From: Myxococcales bacterium
Lineage (GTDB): Bacteria > Myxococcota_A > Polyangia > Polyangiales > Polyangiaceae
NCBI GenBank assembly: GCA_023248745.1
Contig: JAHFDZ010000025.1
Span: 1 to 36,772, forward strand
Length of the DNA stretch: 36,772 bases
Direction of reading: 5' to 3'
How positions within the stretch are numbered: position 1 is the first letter of the stretch; each line of letters starts with the position of its first letter. Positions 27,019 through 34,912 of this stretch are shown here, piece by piece. Below the pieces are notes generated by a model that was not told where the DNA came from, ran no database searches, and saw nothing but the letters and a program-made list of their open reading frames with translations. A program made the translations under genes and the position numbers.

Positions 27019-29169
27019 ATGCGTGTGCGTGAACGGACAAGCCCTGCTCGCCGCCTTGATGCTTCGCATGAGGAGAGATCGCTATCGTCCGACGGCAGAA
27101 GACTTGATGGCGCTGCGCATGACGGGCGTGACCAAACGCGACGTCGAAGCAGCGTTTGTGCTCGACAACGACGACGTGATTTTTCGAGAAGCGTTGCAGT
27201 TGCTCTCGCAGTTATAGCGTGCATCTTTTCGGGCAAGTCGGCTCGCGCAGACGAAGAAGAAGTCGTCATTAGAGGAGCCCACCGCACGCCCCAACGCGCG
27301 CGCAAAGATCCACACGGCGCCACAACCGTGATCCCAAGGGAGCAACTCGAAGCTCCTGGCTTGCGTGCAGGCGATGTCTTGAGGCGCCAACCTGGCGTCG
27401 CAATCGTTGACACGGGCGGGTACGGCTCACTTTCGACGGCAACAATTCGCGGCGCCACGTCCGCACAAACGCCTGTCTATCTCGCGGGCATCCGCTTGAA
27501 TGACGACGTGGCGGGCACGGCCGACCTCTCACTCGTTCCACTGTGGATGATCGATCGCATCGAAGTGTACCGGGGGCATGCGCCTCTCGAAGCTGATCGG
27601 CTCGGCGTCGCGGGCGCCATTTTTTTTGAACCTCGGAGACCCACACGCAACGAAGCCGCAGCCGGAGGCATGCTTGGTAGCTTCGGCAGCGAGGCCTACT
27701 TTGCGAGGGCGCAGACCGGCAACGAACACGCTGGCGCACTCTTCGGTGTGCGCTTCGAGCGAGCGCGCAACGACTATTCCTTCACTGACGATCGCGGAAC
27801 TCGATTTGTAACTGAAGACGATCGCAACGTGTTGCGCACCAACGCCGACGCCGCGACGTGGGACGCTTGGTCGATCGGGACGGTCAAGCTTTCTGACCGT
27901 GGACGCCTCGATATCATCGCGAATGCCGTGTCGCGAAACCAGGGAGTGCCTGGGCTCGCTCTCCTTTCCACGCGCTCGGCTCGTGCACGATTTGATCGTG
28001 AGCTCCTTGGGATTTCCACCACGCTTCGATGTGGCCTGCATTGCGAGTGGCGAAGTTTCGCGCACGCGCTGATGGCAAAGAGCCGCATTGACGATCCCGA
28101 ATTTGAGATTGGCCTAGGCAGCGCAGGCATCTCCGTTCGCGGGACGCGCGCCGAGAGTGGAACGGAACTTCACCTTGGGCTCGGATCACGTGTCACGCTT
28201 TCGCCCACGCTGCGGCTCTCGGCCGAAGAGCTGGCACTCGCACCCCTGGCGCAGTCGGGAGCGAACGCCAATCGCCTCTTCGCACGACCTGGCGCCCAGT
28301 TGGATCTTAGGATCAACGACAAAGCGTCAATCCGGCTCGTCGGCGCTTTCGAGCATCAAGCGACGAGTGGCCCATTGCGCATGCCGGGAAGCCTCGATCC
28401 GCCGCCCGCCGTGCCGACGTCAACGCAGCCAATGGCACGCGCCTCAGGAAGCTATGCCATCGGTCAAGATAGTGAACTATCGCTCAGCGCGGCTCGCTAT
28501 GCGCGCGTACCGACACTTGGCGAACTCTACGGCATCTCCGGAGGGGCGCGCGGCAATCCCGCGCTTCGTTCCGAGCAAGGGTACGTTTTTGACGCGGGTG
28601 GCAAAGGTCGCATTCCACTCGGCAGAACGGGAGTGGCCTACGGCGAGGTATTCGCCTTCGCGCGTTTCGTCGACGACCTAATTGCGTTTCGCCGAGCAAG
28701 CCTCAGCTACCTGCGGGCATTCAACGTTGGGCAAAGCCGCACGCTCGGCGTTGAGACCCAACTGGGCATCTCGCCGTGGCCTTTTTTGCTACTCGAAGCG
28801 AACGCGACAATTCTCGATGCGCGCGACACTTCAACGGAGCCAGCCGCGCAATTGCCCTTTCGATCGCGGCTCATCGTTGCGCCGCGAATCGAACTTCGGA
28901 GCGGCCGTGTTCAATCGCTACGCCTTGAGCGAGCGCGTCTTGAAGTCAGGTATGTTTACCAATCAAACCGCACTGCCGATCCTGCCGGACTCATTCGCAT
29001 CCCGGAGCAGGGCTCACTCGACGTCGAAGCGGAGCTGACGCACTTCGGCGGCGCGTGGGCAGTGCGTGCGTTTGCACAGAACATACTCGACCAGCCGCGA
29101 TACGATTTGATCGGGTACCCACTCCCCGGCCGCGCATTTTTCGTATCTGCGGAGTGGCGTGTGAAGTGA
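27019..29169 (+). CDS. TonB-dependent outer-membrane receptor, BtuB-like
   Basis: The receptor frame has a plain signal peptide (hydrophobic SVAVALAVIACIF, cleavage after ARA), a TonB-box-like EEVVIRG, a plug domain (VLRRQPGVAIVDTGGYG, ATIRGATSAQTPVYLAGIRL, DRIEVYRG) and a long beta-barrel ending in FFVSAEWRVK. The stretch GTADLSLVPLWMIDRIEVYRG closely follows the layout of the B12 receptor BtuB. The nearest in-frame ATG is 27019, which would give an odd N-terminal extension of about 55 residues before the signal; no closer start exists. A single added T at 27180-27184 would allow GTG 27176 to start directly at the signal. Beside the B12 enzyme IcmF, transport of cobalamin or a related corrinoid is the best guess. 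No cobalamin riboswitch is seen upstream. Confidence 0.85.
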   Translation: MRVRERTSPARRLDASHEERSLSSDGRRLDGAAHDGRDQTRRRSSVCARQRRRDFSRSVAVALAVIACIFSGKSARADEEEVVIRGAHRTPQRARKDPHGATTVIPREQLEAPGLRAGDVLRRQPGVAIVDTGGYGSLSTATIRGATSAQTPVYLAGIRLNDDVAGTADLSLVPLWMIDRIEVYRGHAPLEADRLGVAGAIFFEPRRPTRNEAAAGGMLGSFGSEAYFARAQTGNEHAGALFGVRFERARNDYSFTDDRGTRFVTEDDRNVLRTNADAATWDAWSIGTVKLSDRGRLDIIANAVSRNQGVPGLALLSTRSARARFDRELLGISTTLRCGLHCEWRSFAHALMAKSRIDDPEFEIGLGSAGISVRGTRAESGTELHLGLGSRVTLSPTLRLSAEELALAPLAQSGANANRLFARPGAQLDLRINDKASIRLVGAFEHQATSGPLRMPGSLDPPPAVPTSTQPMARASGSYAIGQDSELSLSAARYARVPTLGELYGISGGARGNPALRSEQGYVFDAGGKGRIPLGRTGVAYGEVFAFARFVDDLIAFRRASLSYLRAFNVGQSRTLGVETQLGISPWPFLLLEANATILDARDTSTEPAAQLPFRSRLIVAPRIELRSGRVQSLRLERARLEVRYVYQSNRTADPAGLIRIPEQGSLDVEAELTHFGGAWAVRAFAQNILDQPRYDLIGYPLPGRAFFVSAEWRVK
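27059..27217 (+). CDS. Small ORF preceding and overlapping the TonB receptor frame
   Basis: A 52-residue frame (ATG at 27059; further in-frame starts upstream) has protein-like composition: MLRMRRDRYRPTAEDLMALRM, then TGVTKRDVEAAFVLDNDD and EALQLLSQL. The TonB receptor frame over the same bases is Arg/Ser-rich shadow-type sequence. The frame stops at 27217, inside the receptor's signal peptide. It may be a genuine small regulator or leader, or the N-terminal part of the receptor cut off by a frame break in the T-run at 27180-27184. No family is recognised. Confidence 0.3.
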   Translation: MLRMRRDRYRPTAEDLMALRMTGVTKRDVEAAFVLDNDDVIFREALQLLSQL

Positions 29170-29265
29170 AGCTGCGGAGATGGGCCGACTACTTGGTGCA
29201 CACTTTCGACTTCAGTGAGTCTGCCATTTCCTGCGACATTCCGTGAATGTATGCCTCCTGTCTGC

Positions 29266-29820
29266 ATGTCCCGACGCGCCATCTTTCTGAGTTTGATCGC
29301 AATTCACCTCTTTGGGTGCCGGAGGATTAGCGGCGCTGAACTCGAGGCATTCGTCAAGACGACGGGCACGGCAACGTTCAGCACGAGTTGCGGAAACGCG
29401 CTTCACGCCGCGTCCGAAGCCGTTGCGATCGATGGATACAAAGTTGCCGTGACGAAAGCGGAGCGCGGCCTCCTTATCACAGCGCCGAAGCATGCCGAGT
29501 CCTATGCTTATGGATCGAAAACCTCCGCTGCGGTTCTCGAAGCTGCGGTCGCACTCGAAGTAACCACGAAGGCCAAGTTTGGAAAGTGCGTCGTCGCGGT
29601 GCGACCCAAGGGCTACATCAATAGCGCAGAGGTCGATGACTTCTCGTGGCCTCCTCAATACCTCGAAGAGCGCGTGATGAATCCGTTCTTTCGCAACATG
29701 GCGCGCTTGCTCAATACACCTGCGTTGCAGCAAGCGACCGAACCCGAAAGAAATAGCGAGCCATCCGCGAAGCCGCCCACCAAGCCGTCAGCCCCAGCGA
29801 GAAACGATCGCGCGTTCTAA
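29266..29820 (+). CDS. Predicted lipoprotein, function unknown
   Basis: I choose the ATG at 29266 because it is followed by a lipoprotein signal (MSRRAIFLSLIAIHLFGC, Cys18). The mature protein (about 165 residues) has an alpha/beta domain containing TCGNALHAASEAVAI-like sequence, two further cysteines (in TSCGNA and GKCVVAV) that may pair, repeated Ala/Val strands and an aromatic DDFSWPPQYLEERVMNPFF segment. The last 35 residues are low-complexity Pro/Ser/Lys/Ala. It is 96 bases after the TonB receptor in the same direction and may belong to its operon. No family is recognised. Confidence 0.72.
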   Translation: MSRRAIFLSLIAIHLFGCRRISGAELEAFVKTTGTATFSTSCGNALHAASEAVAIDGYKVAVTKAERGLLITAPKHAESYAYGSKTSAAVLEAAVALEVTTKAKFGKCVVAVRPKGYINSAEVDDFSWPPQYLEERVMNPFFRNMARLLNTPALQQATEPERNSEPSAKPPTKPSAPARNDRAF

Positions 29821-29839
29821 GTTACAGACTGACGTGGGC

Positions 29840-30970
29840 CTATCGCTCGGCCTCATGAAACAACAATGTCCCTGCCCCCAAACGCACGCGCGTGCCACGC
29901 CACACAACGTGCTTCTTGAATGGCGCAAATGCCCACACGACGAGCGAGATGGCATCGCGAAGAGGCGCCAGCACAATTGGCAACACGCTCGCGTGCGGAC
30001 CGCGCAAGATGATCCACTGCCCCACGTCCCGCATTTGCCAAAGGACGATCGCAAGCAAGAGCGCGTCTCTGCCCATCAAGTGCCACGCAAAGGGCAGCAT
30101 GAAGAGAGGGCTCGTCAGCGGCTCGAGCAAGTAACCAGCCGGCCGCAAACGGATCCGCAGCATCGCCCATCGCACGTGCCGATCGAAGAACGACTTGAGT
30201 GAAAGACTTTGCGTCACGTTGCGAAGGACAACGTTCGCCAGCCGAACTTTGTAACCCGCGTGTTGGAACATCTTGCACATCACGAAGTCTTCGGCGAGTA
30301 CGTCGGACACTTTTTCGAAACCACCGATCTTCTCGAATGCCCGTCGCGAAAAGAGCATCGACTTTCCGACCACGCACGCGTCACCAAGCAAAGTCGGCAG
30401 CGCTGCGCCTGCGACACAGAACCCATTGAGCTGCACATTTTCGAGCGCCGAGCCAAGCGTGCTCTCGCCGTAGCCGACAAATAGGTTTGTCACGATGCCG
30501 GTGTGCGTTTCATCGTCAAGAAACGTGTCTACTGCATCTTGCACATATTCTTCAGGTGCACTGATGTTGCTATCGCTAATGAGCAGCAGGTCGTATTGAG
30601 CGCTCGAAACCATCTGGCGAATGTTGCGCACCTTTGGATTGAGACCCGAAGCTCCCTGATGAATCACGACCTTCGCGGAGACGTTCGGGTAGCGCAGCCT
30701 CAGTGACTCGACGAGCGCGACGAGCGCAGGTTGACTCCCTTCAATGCCGAAGACAATTTCGTAACGCTCGTAGTCCTGAACGAAAAACGTTTCGAGATTG
30801 CCATACAGACTCGCATCCGTTCCACACAGCGGCTTCAAAATCGTAACGCCTGGACGCGCATGCTCCGACGAGAGCACGCGCTTCTTACGACGCGAGCCGA
30901 TCGCCAAGAGACCAAAGGTCGTCCACGAAACGCAGCAACCGATCACAACGAGCGACAAGAGGTGCGACAT
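29840..30970 (-). CDS. Glycosyltransferase family 21-like, ceramide-glucosyltransferase type
   Basis: The 376-residue protein has an N-terminal membrane segment (about 3-22), a cytoplasmic GT-A domain and two to three C-terminal hydrophobic segments. Motifs of the ceramide glucosyltransferase (HpnI/GlcT) family are present in order: VTILKPLCGTDASLYGNL, TFFVQDYERYEIVFG, the DSNIS metal-site motif, AEDFVMCKM for the catalytic Asp, and RHVRW as the (Q/R)xxRW motif. The likely reaction is transfer of a sugar from UDP-sugar to a ceramide or hopanoid-like lipid at the inner membrane. The ATG at 30970 is preferred to 31018, as it begins the first hydrophobic segment and leaves only two bases after the GtrA stop. 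Substrate choice cannot be read from sequence. Confidence 0.87.
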   Translation of the reverse strand: MSHLLSLVVIGCCVSWTTFGLLAIGSRRKKRVLSSEHARPGVTILKPLCGTDASLYGNLETFFVQDYERYEIVFGIEGSQPALVALVESLRLRYPNVSAKVVIHQGASGLNPKVRNIRQMVSSAQYDLLLISDSNISAPEEYVQDAVDTFLDDETHTGIVTNLFVGYGESTLGSALENVQLNGFCVAGAALPTLLGDACVVGKSMLFSRRAFEKIGGFEKVSDVLAEDFVMCKMFQHAGYKVRLANVVLRNVTQSLSLKSFFDRHVRWAMLRIRLRPAGYLLEPLTSPLFMLPFAWHLMGRDALLLAIVLWQMRDVGQWIILRGPHASVLPIVLAPLRDAISLVVWAFAPFKKHVVWRGTRVRLGAGTLLFHEAER

Positions 30971-30972
30971 GT

Positions 30973-31377
30973 TCACGCCTCCTCCGGTTTGAAAATGCGC
31001 GACCAAAGCGGCATACACACCGACACGTAAACGACGAAGGTCCCAAGGCAGCGCGCCACCAAGTAAGGCATCGGCGTATGGGTCACGAGCAGATCAAAAG
31101 CGATTGCGTTCGCCGCAAAGCCAAGGAGCTCAACACCGGCGAATTGCACACCTTGACGAACCCACTCGCGGGAGCGGTCGCGAAACGCAAAGCGCTTGTT
31201 GCCGACAAATTGAACGAGCATGCCAAGTGTGAGCGCCGGAATGCTCGCGACACGAACGTGCACGCCAAAACCACTCACCAGCAGCGTGAGCACGAGGAGG
31301 TCAGTGAGCGTAGCGATCCCTCCCACCCCGAGGCTGCGAAAGAAACGAGTCAGAAGTCGCCGCGATTGCTCTGGCAT
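30973..31377 (-). CDS. GtrA family membrane protein
   Basis: The 134-residue protein has four transmembrane segments and the GtrA family layout: FFRSLGVGGIATLTDLLVL, then the NKRFAFRDRS motif between segments two and three, then a Gly-Phe-Ala segment and a CLGTFVVYVSVCMPLWSRIF end. GtrA proteins are linked to polyprenyl-linked glycans and are thought to move lipid-linked sugars across the inner membrane. The stop is two bases from the start of the downstream glycosyltransferase, so the two are co-transcribed, suggesting a glycosyltransfer/flip pair for a surface glycolipid. The start codon ATG at 31377 is the first in frame. Confidence 0.9.
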   Translation of the reverse strand: MPEQSRRLLTRFFRSLGVGGIATLTDLLVLTLLVSGFGVHVRVASIPALTLGMLVQFVGNKRFAFRDRSREWVRQGVQFAGVELLGFAANAIAFDLLVTHTPMPYLVARCLGTFVVYVSVCMPLWSRIFKPEEA

Positions 31378-31544
31378 GCATCGCTTGACGCAACGTGCAT
31401 GCCACGAATTGGCCTCTCGTCACGGATGCGAAGCAGGTCCAAATGCGGCGCAAAAGCAGGGCAGCGCCAACGTGCGTTCACAAAGGAGTGCACCGTGGAG
31501 TGCGCAATCGAGAAGCCAGCGCGAACCCTTGGTGCAGCAACTTC

Positions 31545-31695
31545 TACGCAGTGCGGACAGCGATTGCGCCACTCGCCCAAGAGCGCGCATCGCACACGGC
31601 AATCGTCCCTCGCAGACGGAAGCGTTCTTCTCGTCGGCGGCATGAAAGCGTTCGACGGATCGAAAGCGCTCGCAAGTTGCGAGCGCAGTCAGTGA
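31545..31695 (+). pseudogene. Remnant of a kelch-repeat protein, frameshifted
   Basis: Between the GtrA and bcp starts, two frames give one kelch-type repeat when joined: TAIAPLAQERASHTA in one frame, then SSLADGSVLLVGGM, AFDGSKALASCE in the next. The DGSVLLVGG core and flanking HTA and ASCE are typical of bacterial kelch repeats. Dropping one A at 31601-31602 fuses them. The repeat then ends at a stop (31693-31695) with no further blade. This is the debris of a larger surface propeller gene. Confidence 0.6.
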
Positions 31696-31736
31696 ACGCG
31701 ACTCTCGCCAATGCGTAGTTGAAGGACTACGTTCGA

Positions 31737-32279
31737 ATGATGTCGCGTAGGCACATTCTCGTCGTGGCTCTTGCTGCTCTTGCAGCGCTTGGATGCTATG
31801 CGCTCGTCGCCGCCCCGAAGAGGCCAGACGGAGGGGCAGGGCTCTTAGCAATAGGCGCGAACGCACCTGATTTCACGGCGCTCGATACGGCGGGCAAGCA
31901 AATCACGCTCGCGAGTTTGAGAGGCAAACCGGCAGTCGTGTTCTTCTACCCAAAGGACGGCACGCCGGGCTGCACAAAGGAAGCTTGCGCCTTCCGCGAC
32001 AGCTTCAACGAGTACGAACGGCGGGGCGCGGTGCTCATCGGTGTGTCCTCTGATTCTGAAAGTTCGCACACCAAGTTTCGTGCTGAGCACAAACTGCAGT
32101 TCCCGCTCGCATCCGATGAAAGCGGCGCCGTCGCAAACGCGTATGGCGTGAAGCGTTTCGCCAGCCTTGCACAGCGGATCACATTTGTGGTCGGCAAGGA
32201 TGGGAAGATCGTCAAGGTGTTTCCTGATGTGGATCCGGGGGTGCATGCGCAGGAAGTGTTGGCGGCGTTGCCGCAGTAG
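31737..32279 (+). CDS. bcp: Bcp-type thiol peroxidase with signal/lipoprotein anchor
   Basis: The ATG at 31737 is used because GAAGGA lies ten bases upstream; a TTG at 31719 is less likely. The N-terminus has a hydrophobic stretch and a cysteine (LAALGCYALV, Cys20), a lipoprotein-like or membrane-anchoring signal that is unusual for Bcp, normally a cytosolic protein. The peroxiredoxin domain (about 38-180) shows GANAPDFTALD, VVFFYPKDGTPGCTKEACAFRD with peroxidatic Cys79 and resolving Cys84 five residues later, SSDSESSHTKFRAEH, and ITFVVGKDGKIVKVF. It reduces hydroperoxides using a thiol donor. The export signal suggests a periplasmic role. It is 41 bases after the kelch remnant stop. Confidence 0.92.
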   Translation: MMSRRHILVVALAALAALGCYALVAAPKRPDGGAGLLAIGANAPDFTALDTAGKQITLASLRGKPAVVFFYPKDGTPGCTKEACAFRDSFNEYERRGAVLIGVSSDSESSHTKFRAEHKLQFPLASDESGAVANAYGVKRFASLAQRITFVVGKDGKIVKVFPDVDPGVHAQEVLAALPQ

Positions 32280-32594
32280 ACTGGGGGCGCTGCCGCTGAT
32301 GCTCTTGCGTAACCGCGCAGGTGACCTTTTATATGGGCGCTGCGCTTCGCGAATATGTGCTGCGCACGGCTATTTGGGGGCCGAAACCGCATGGTTTCGC
32401 CCCCAAACCCCCATCTTCCTTTCACTACGTTGAGATGATTCGTGCATCTGGGCGTTTGACTACCCTGGTGTCCACCTGGATCGCTTCCCTACGCACGCAG
32501 GAGCGTGCTCGGTCGCTAGGTTGTGGGTCGGGTGGTGCTGCCTGACAGAGCCAGATGGGACTTGGGGTTAGTTGTTGCTTGGTCGGCAATTGGA
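32280..32594. other. Gene-free region between convergent stops, with hairpin 32373-32407
   Basis: No convincing coding sequence lies in these 315 bases. The main feature is a strong hairpin at 32373-32407: a TTTGGGGGC arm and a GAAACC block pair with GGTTTCG and CCCCCAAA around a GCAT loop, with one bulged C (32381). It could terminate the bcp transcript or belong to a repeated-element family. No T-tail follows on either strand. The rest shows T-rich, non-coding composition. Confidence 0.55.
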
Positions 32595-33536
32595 TCATTT
32601 CGGTGCGAAGCCGATCACGTTTGGTAGGGACCAAAATCGTTGGTTGTCGTCGTTCTCGGTGAAGCCTGTTTCGTAACTTCCGGTGGCACGAATTTCTGTT
32701 TCACCGGAACGGAGGGAGAGGGATGCTTCGGGGCCTCCTTCGACGAACATGGCGGCGCGCAAGTCGAGTGCGGGGGTCGCTAGGATTGCTGCGAACTGCG
32801 TCATTGTGAAGGGCGTGCGTGAGTGGATGAACGCAACCCTTCCGGATCGATCCTGACCGATTGCGGTGGCGCTGTAGACCTTCTCGTCTTTCCAAACAAT
32901 CGCGCTGCCGTCGCAGTCGAGCAAACGGTAGTTCTGCACGATCGAACCATATCGTCTGCGAACGGACGCAAGGTTGAAGCCTTGACACGTGCGACCAAAG
33001 AACGCGACTGGGTCGCTGGACTTGCTGACAGGGTCCCACGCCATGAACGCGCCGTACTTTGTCGCATCGGCAAGATTATTGACGTTCTTGCCACTCACCA
33101 TGAGGCCCACGCTGCGCGAGTTCTCTTGGAACATCGACGCGTTCATCACACCCGTAAGGTGAAACCGCTCGCGCCATTCGTCCGCGCGCTGTGTGCCTTT
33201 GTTGGCGAGCGCGGTCAGGAGTACGAAACGATAGTGCGACGGGTCGGCACGCGCGATGGTGATGCAGCCATCACCGACGTTGACCGGCGACGCAACCTGG
33301 GCTCGAAAGCGCTGAAGGACGAGACCCGGTGCAAGTTCGAGCGTGAGGGGCGCCGTCGCACAAGGCTGCAAGCGCGATCCATCCGCTATTGACGAAGCAT
33401 CACGCGCGGGCTCGCTCGATGCGATCGCTGCAGGGGACGGACGCGACTCCTGGCCCCTGCGGCATCCCCAAAGCAAGCTCGATAACCCCGCAACGCAACC
33501 AACGCGAATGGCCCATCGCATCGCCTTCGCAAGCAT
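32595..33536 (-). CDS. Phosphodiester glycosidase (NAGPA domain) lipoprotein
   Basis: I start at ATG 33536, where the product begins with a signal and lipobox LLWGC (Cys25); upstream in-frame sequence to 33761 overlaps the divergent gene and looks non-coding. The 313-residue protein has the NAGPA/DUF2233 phosphodiester-glycosidase fold: HLTGVMNASMFQE, a glycine-rich SGKNVNNLA segment, RVAFIHSRTPFTMTQFAAIL, and AMFVEGGPEASLSL, which corresponds to the family's conserved Asp/Glu-Gly-Gly site. The family removes sugar blocks from phosphodiesters, but bacterial members' substrates are mostly unknown. Divergent starts lie 94 bases away from the metzincin gene, so both may be regulated together. 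Confidence 0.8.
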   Translation of the reverse strand: MLAKAMRWAIRVGCVAGLSSLLWGCRRGQESRPSPAAIASSEPARDASSIADGSRLQPCATAPLTLELAPGLVLQRFRAQVASPVNVGDGCITIARADPSHYRFVLLTALANKGTQRADEWRERFHLTGVMNASMFQENSRSVGLMVSGKNVNNLADATKYGAFMAWDPVSKSSDPVAFFGRTCQGFNLASVRRRYGSIVQNYRLLDCDGSAIVWKDEKVYSATAIGQDRSGRVAFIHSRTPFTMTQFAAILATPALDLRAAMFVEGGPEASLSLRSGETEIRATGSYETGFTENDDNQRFWSLPNVIGFAPK

Positions 33537-33630
33537 GGGGTCCAAAACGCCCGCCGAAACCGTCTTATTCCGATTCATTCCAAACGACGTACCGCCCTGT
33601 CGCGATACTATGCACGATACTATGCTCGGC
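33537..33630. promoter_or_regulatory. Divergent promoter region with a 12-base tandem repeat
   Basis: CGATACTATGC occurs twice in tandem (33603-33613 and 33615-33625) just before the plus-strand start at 33631. TACTAT is close to a -10 hexamer, so the duplication may create alternative promoters or a binding site. No ribosome site is visible before ATG 33631. The role is uncertain. Confidence 0.35.
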
Positions 33631-34866
33631 ATGCGCGCGTTCACGGCCATCATCGCTACTGCGAGCCTGAGCTGCGGCTCGATTGCGGCCGATCCGCCCG
33701 ACGCTGCCGCGATCCCTGCGCCACTCACGTTCGAGCGCGACAACGCCAACCAACGCACCACCTCTCAACTCAAGTGGACCAAGCACGCGTCCTCAACGCT
33801 CGTCTCCGGAAATGTAACACTTGCAGTCTGCAGAGATCACTTTCCGGCCGGGTCCGAAGTTCGCAAAGAGATCGAAACGACCGTAGCGCTTTACAACACC
33901 GTTGTTGCAAATGCCGCCCACGTCACCATCACTGAAGACACCCACCTCAACGAAGCCAGTTTGTTCGCCCCATCTCCGACCGTCAGCCGCATTGACTATC
34001 TCGACACCTTGCGCGAGGACTACCCCGGCTTTCCGTGCCATCCAGACAAGACTGACATCACGCGCGAGAGTTGGGTGATGAACACCTGTCGCTATCGTGA
34101 AAGCACGGGTTGGTCGAATCGATCCGGCAAAGCGACCGCATTCGTCATTTCGGTCAATCGTAACGGATATGATCACTTTTCCGATCCAGCCTCGACGGAC
34201 CATCCCCACATCACCGGCCTCGCACACGAACTCGGCCACGGCTTTGGCATGGATCACACTACCGTTTGGCCAGAAGGTGATCGCGATCTTGTTTCGACGA
34301 TGCAGGGCAACCTGTCCGTGCTTGCAGCATACGACGTTGCCTTTATGCGTCACTTCTATCCGCGAGAGGGCGCAAGTGCGCACATCCTTGCAAGCCCGCG
34401 CATTCGTATCAAAGACAGTGACAAATATCAAACGTGCTACGCGGCGGACGCGAGTGAACAAGCGAGTTTTCCTCGTCAGCTCTATCGTGACGGAGATGCG
34501 TGGAAGGACTGCGCAACTGAGGCGCTGCCCAAACTTCTGTTTGTCTGGTTCGCCGATGGGACCGAACCCCTCCAGAGTGTTCGCGGTTCACTCACGCTGG
34601 GTGGATCTCAATCGATCGTCGAGTGGACATCACCAGACATGGAAGGCGCGTCGCAAGACACATTCGCTGAAACGCTGACATTCAGCGGCAATGCGTTTCA
34701 CGGGCAACCGATGGGCAAGGAGCTCCCTGCGACGATCCGCATTTCGGCGATGGCTGAGACGCCACTATCAAGCGAATTGACGATCGCCACGACACTTCGC
34801 GCTTCACTTGGGGAGTGCGCGAAAGCACAAAAAAACAGCTGCGCGTCTGCACTGCTCGACCCGTAA
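33631..34866 (+). CDS. Predicted metzincin zinc metalloprotease lipoprotein
   Basis: The ATG at 33631 (a Met at 33622 is an alternative) gives a lipoprotein signal with cysteine at residue 14 (TASLSC). The zinc site HELGHGFGMDH (His199, Glu200, His203, Gly206, His209) is the extended metzincin motif HExxHxxGxxH, followed by STMQG, whose Met can be the Met-turn. Upstream sequence (FPCHPDKTDITRESWVMNTCRYRES and TAFVISVNRNGYD) resembles the catalytic domain of M10/M12-like proteases that contain a prodomain-free active core. A C-terminal region of about 200 residues has no known domain. The protein is likely anchored to the outer membrane and degrades other proteins outside. Confidence 0.85.
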   Translation: MRAFTAIIATASLSCGSIAADPPDAAAIPAPLTFERDNANQRTTSQLKWTKHASSTLVSGNVTLAVCRDHFPAGSEVRKEIETTVALYNTVVANAAHVTITEDTHLNEASLFAPSPTVSRIDYLDTLREDYPGFPCHPDKTDITRESWVMNTCRYRESTGWSNRSGKATAFVISVNRNGYDHFSDPASTDHPHITGLAHELGHGFGMDHTTVWPEGDRDLVSTMQGNLSVLAAYDVAFMRHFYPREGASAHILASPRIRIKDSDKYQTCYAADASEQASFPRQLYRDGDAWKDCATEALPKLLFVWFADGTEPLQSVRGSLTLGGSQSIVEWTSPDMEGASQDTFAETLTFSGNAFHGQPMGKELPATIRISAMAETPLSSELTIATTLRASLGECAKAQKNSCASALLDP

Positions 34867-34912
34867 GGTGCAGCCCACATCATCAAAGCGCAAACGGATG
34901 CGCAAGCCTCCT

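Noticed and set aside
31350-31643. Minus-strand frame with a CPHC motif
   Set aside because: It overlaps the GtrA start and the kelch remnant reads on the opposite strand; two Cys pairs alone are not enough to support a zinc protein.
31420-31866. Minus-strand frame of 148 codons across the bcp start
   Set aside because: It overlaps the real bcp gene and its composition is Arg/Ser/Cys-rich without motifs.
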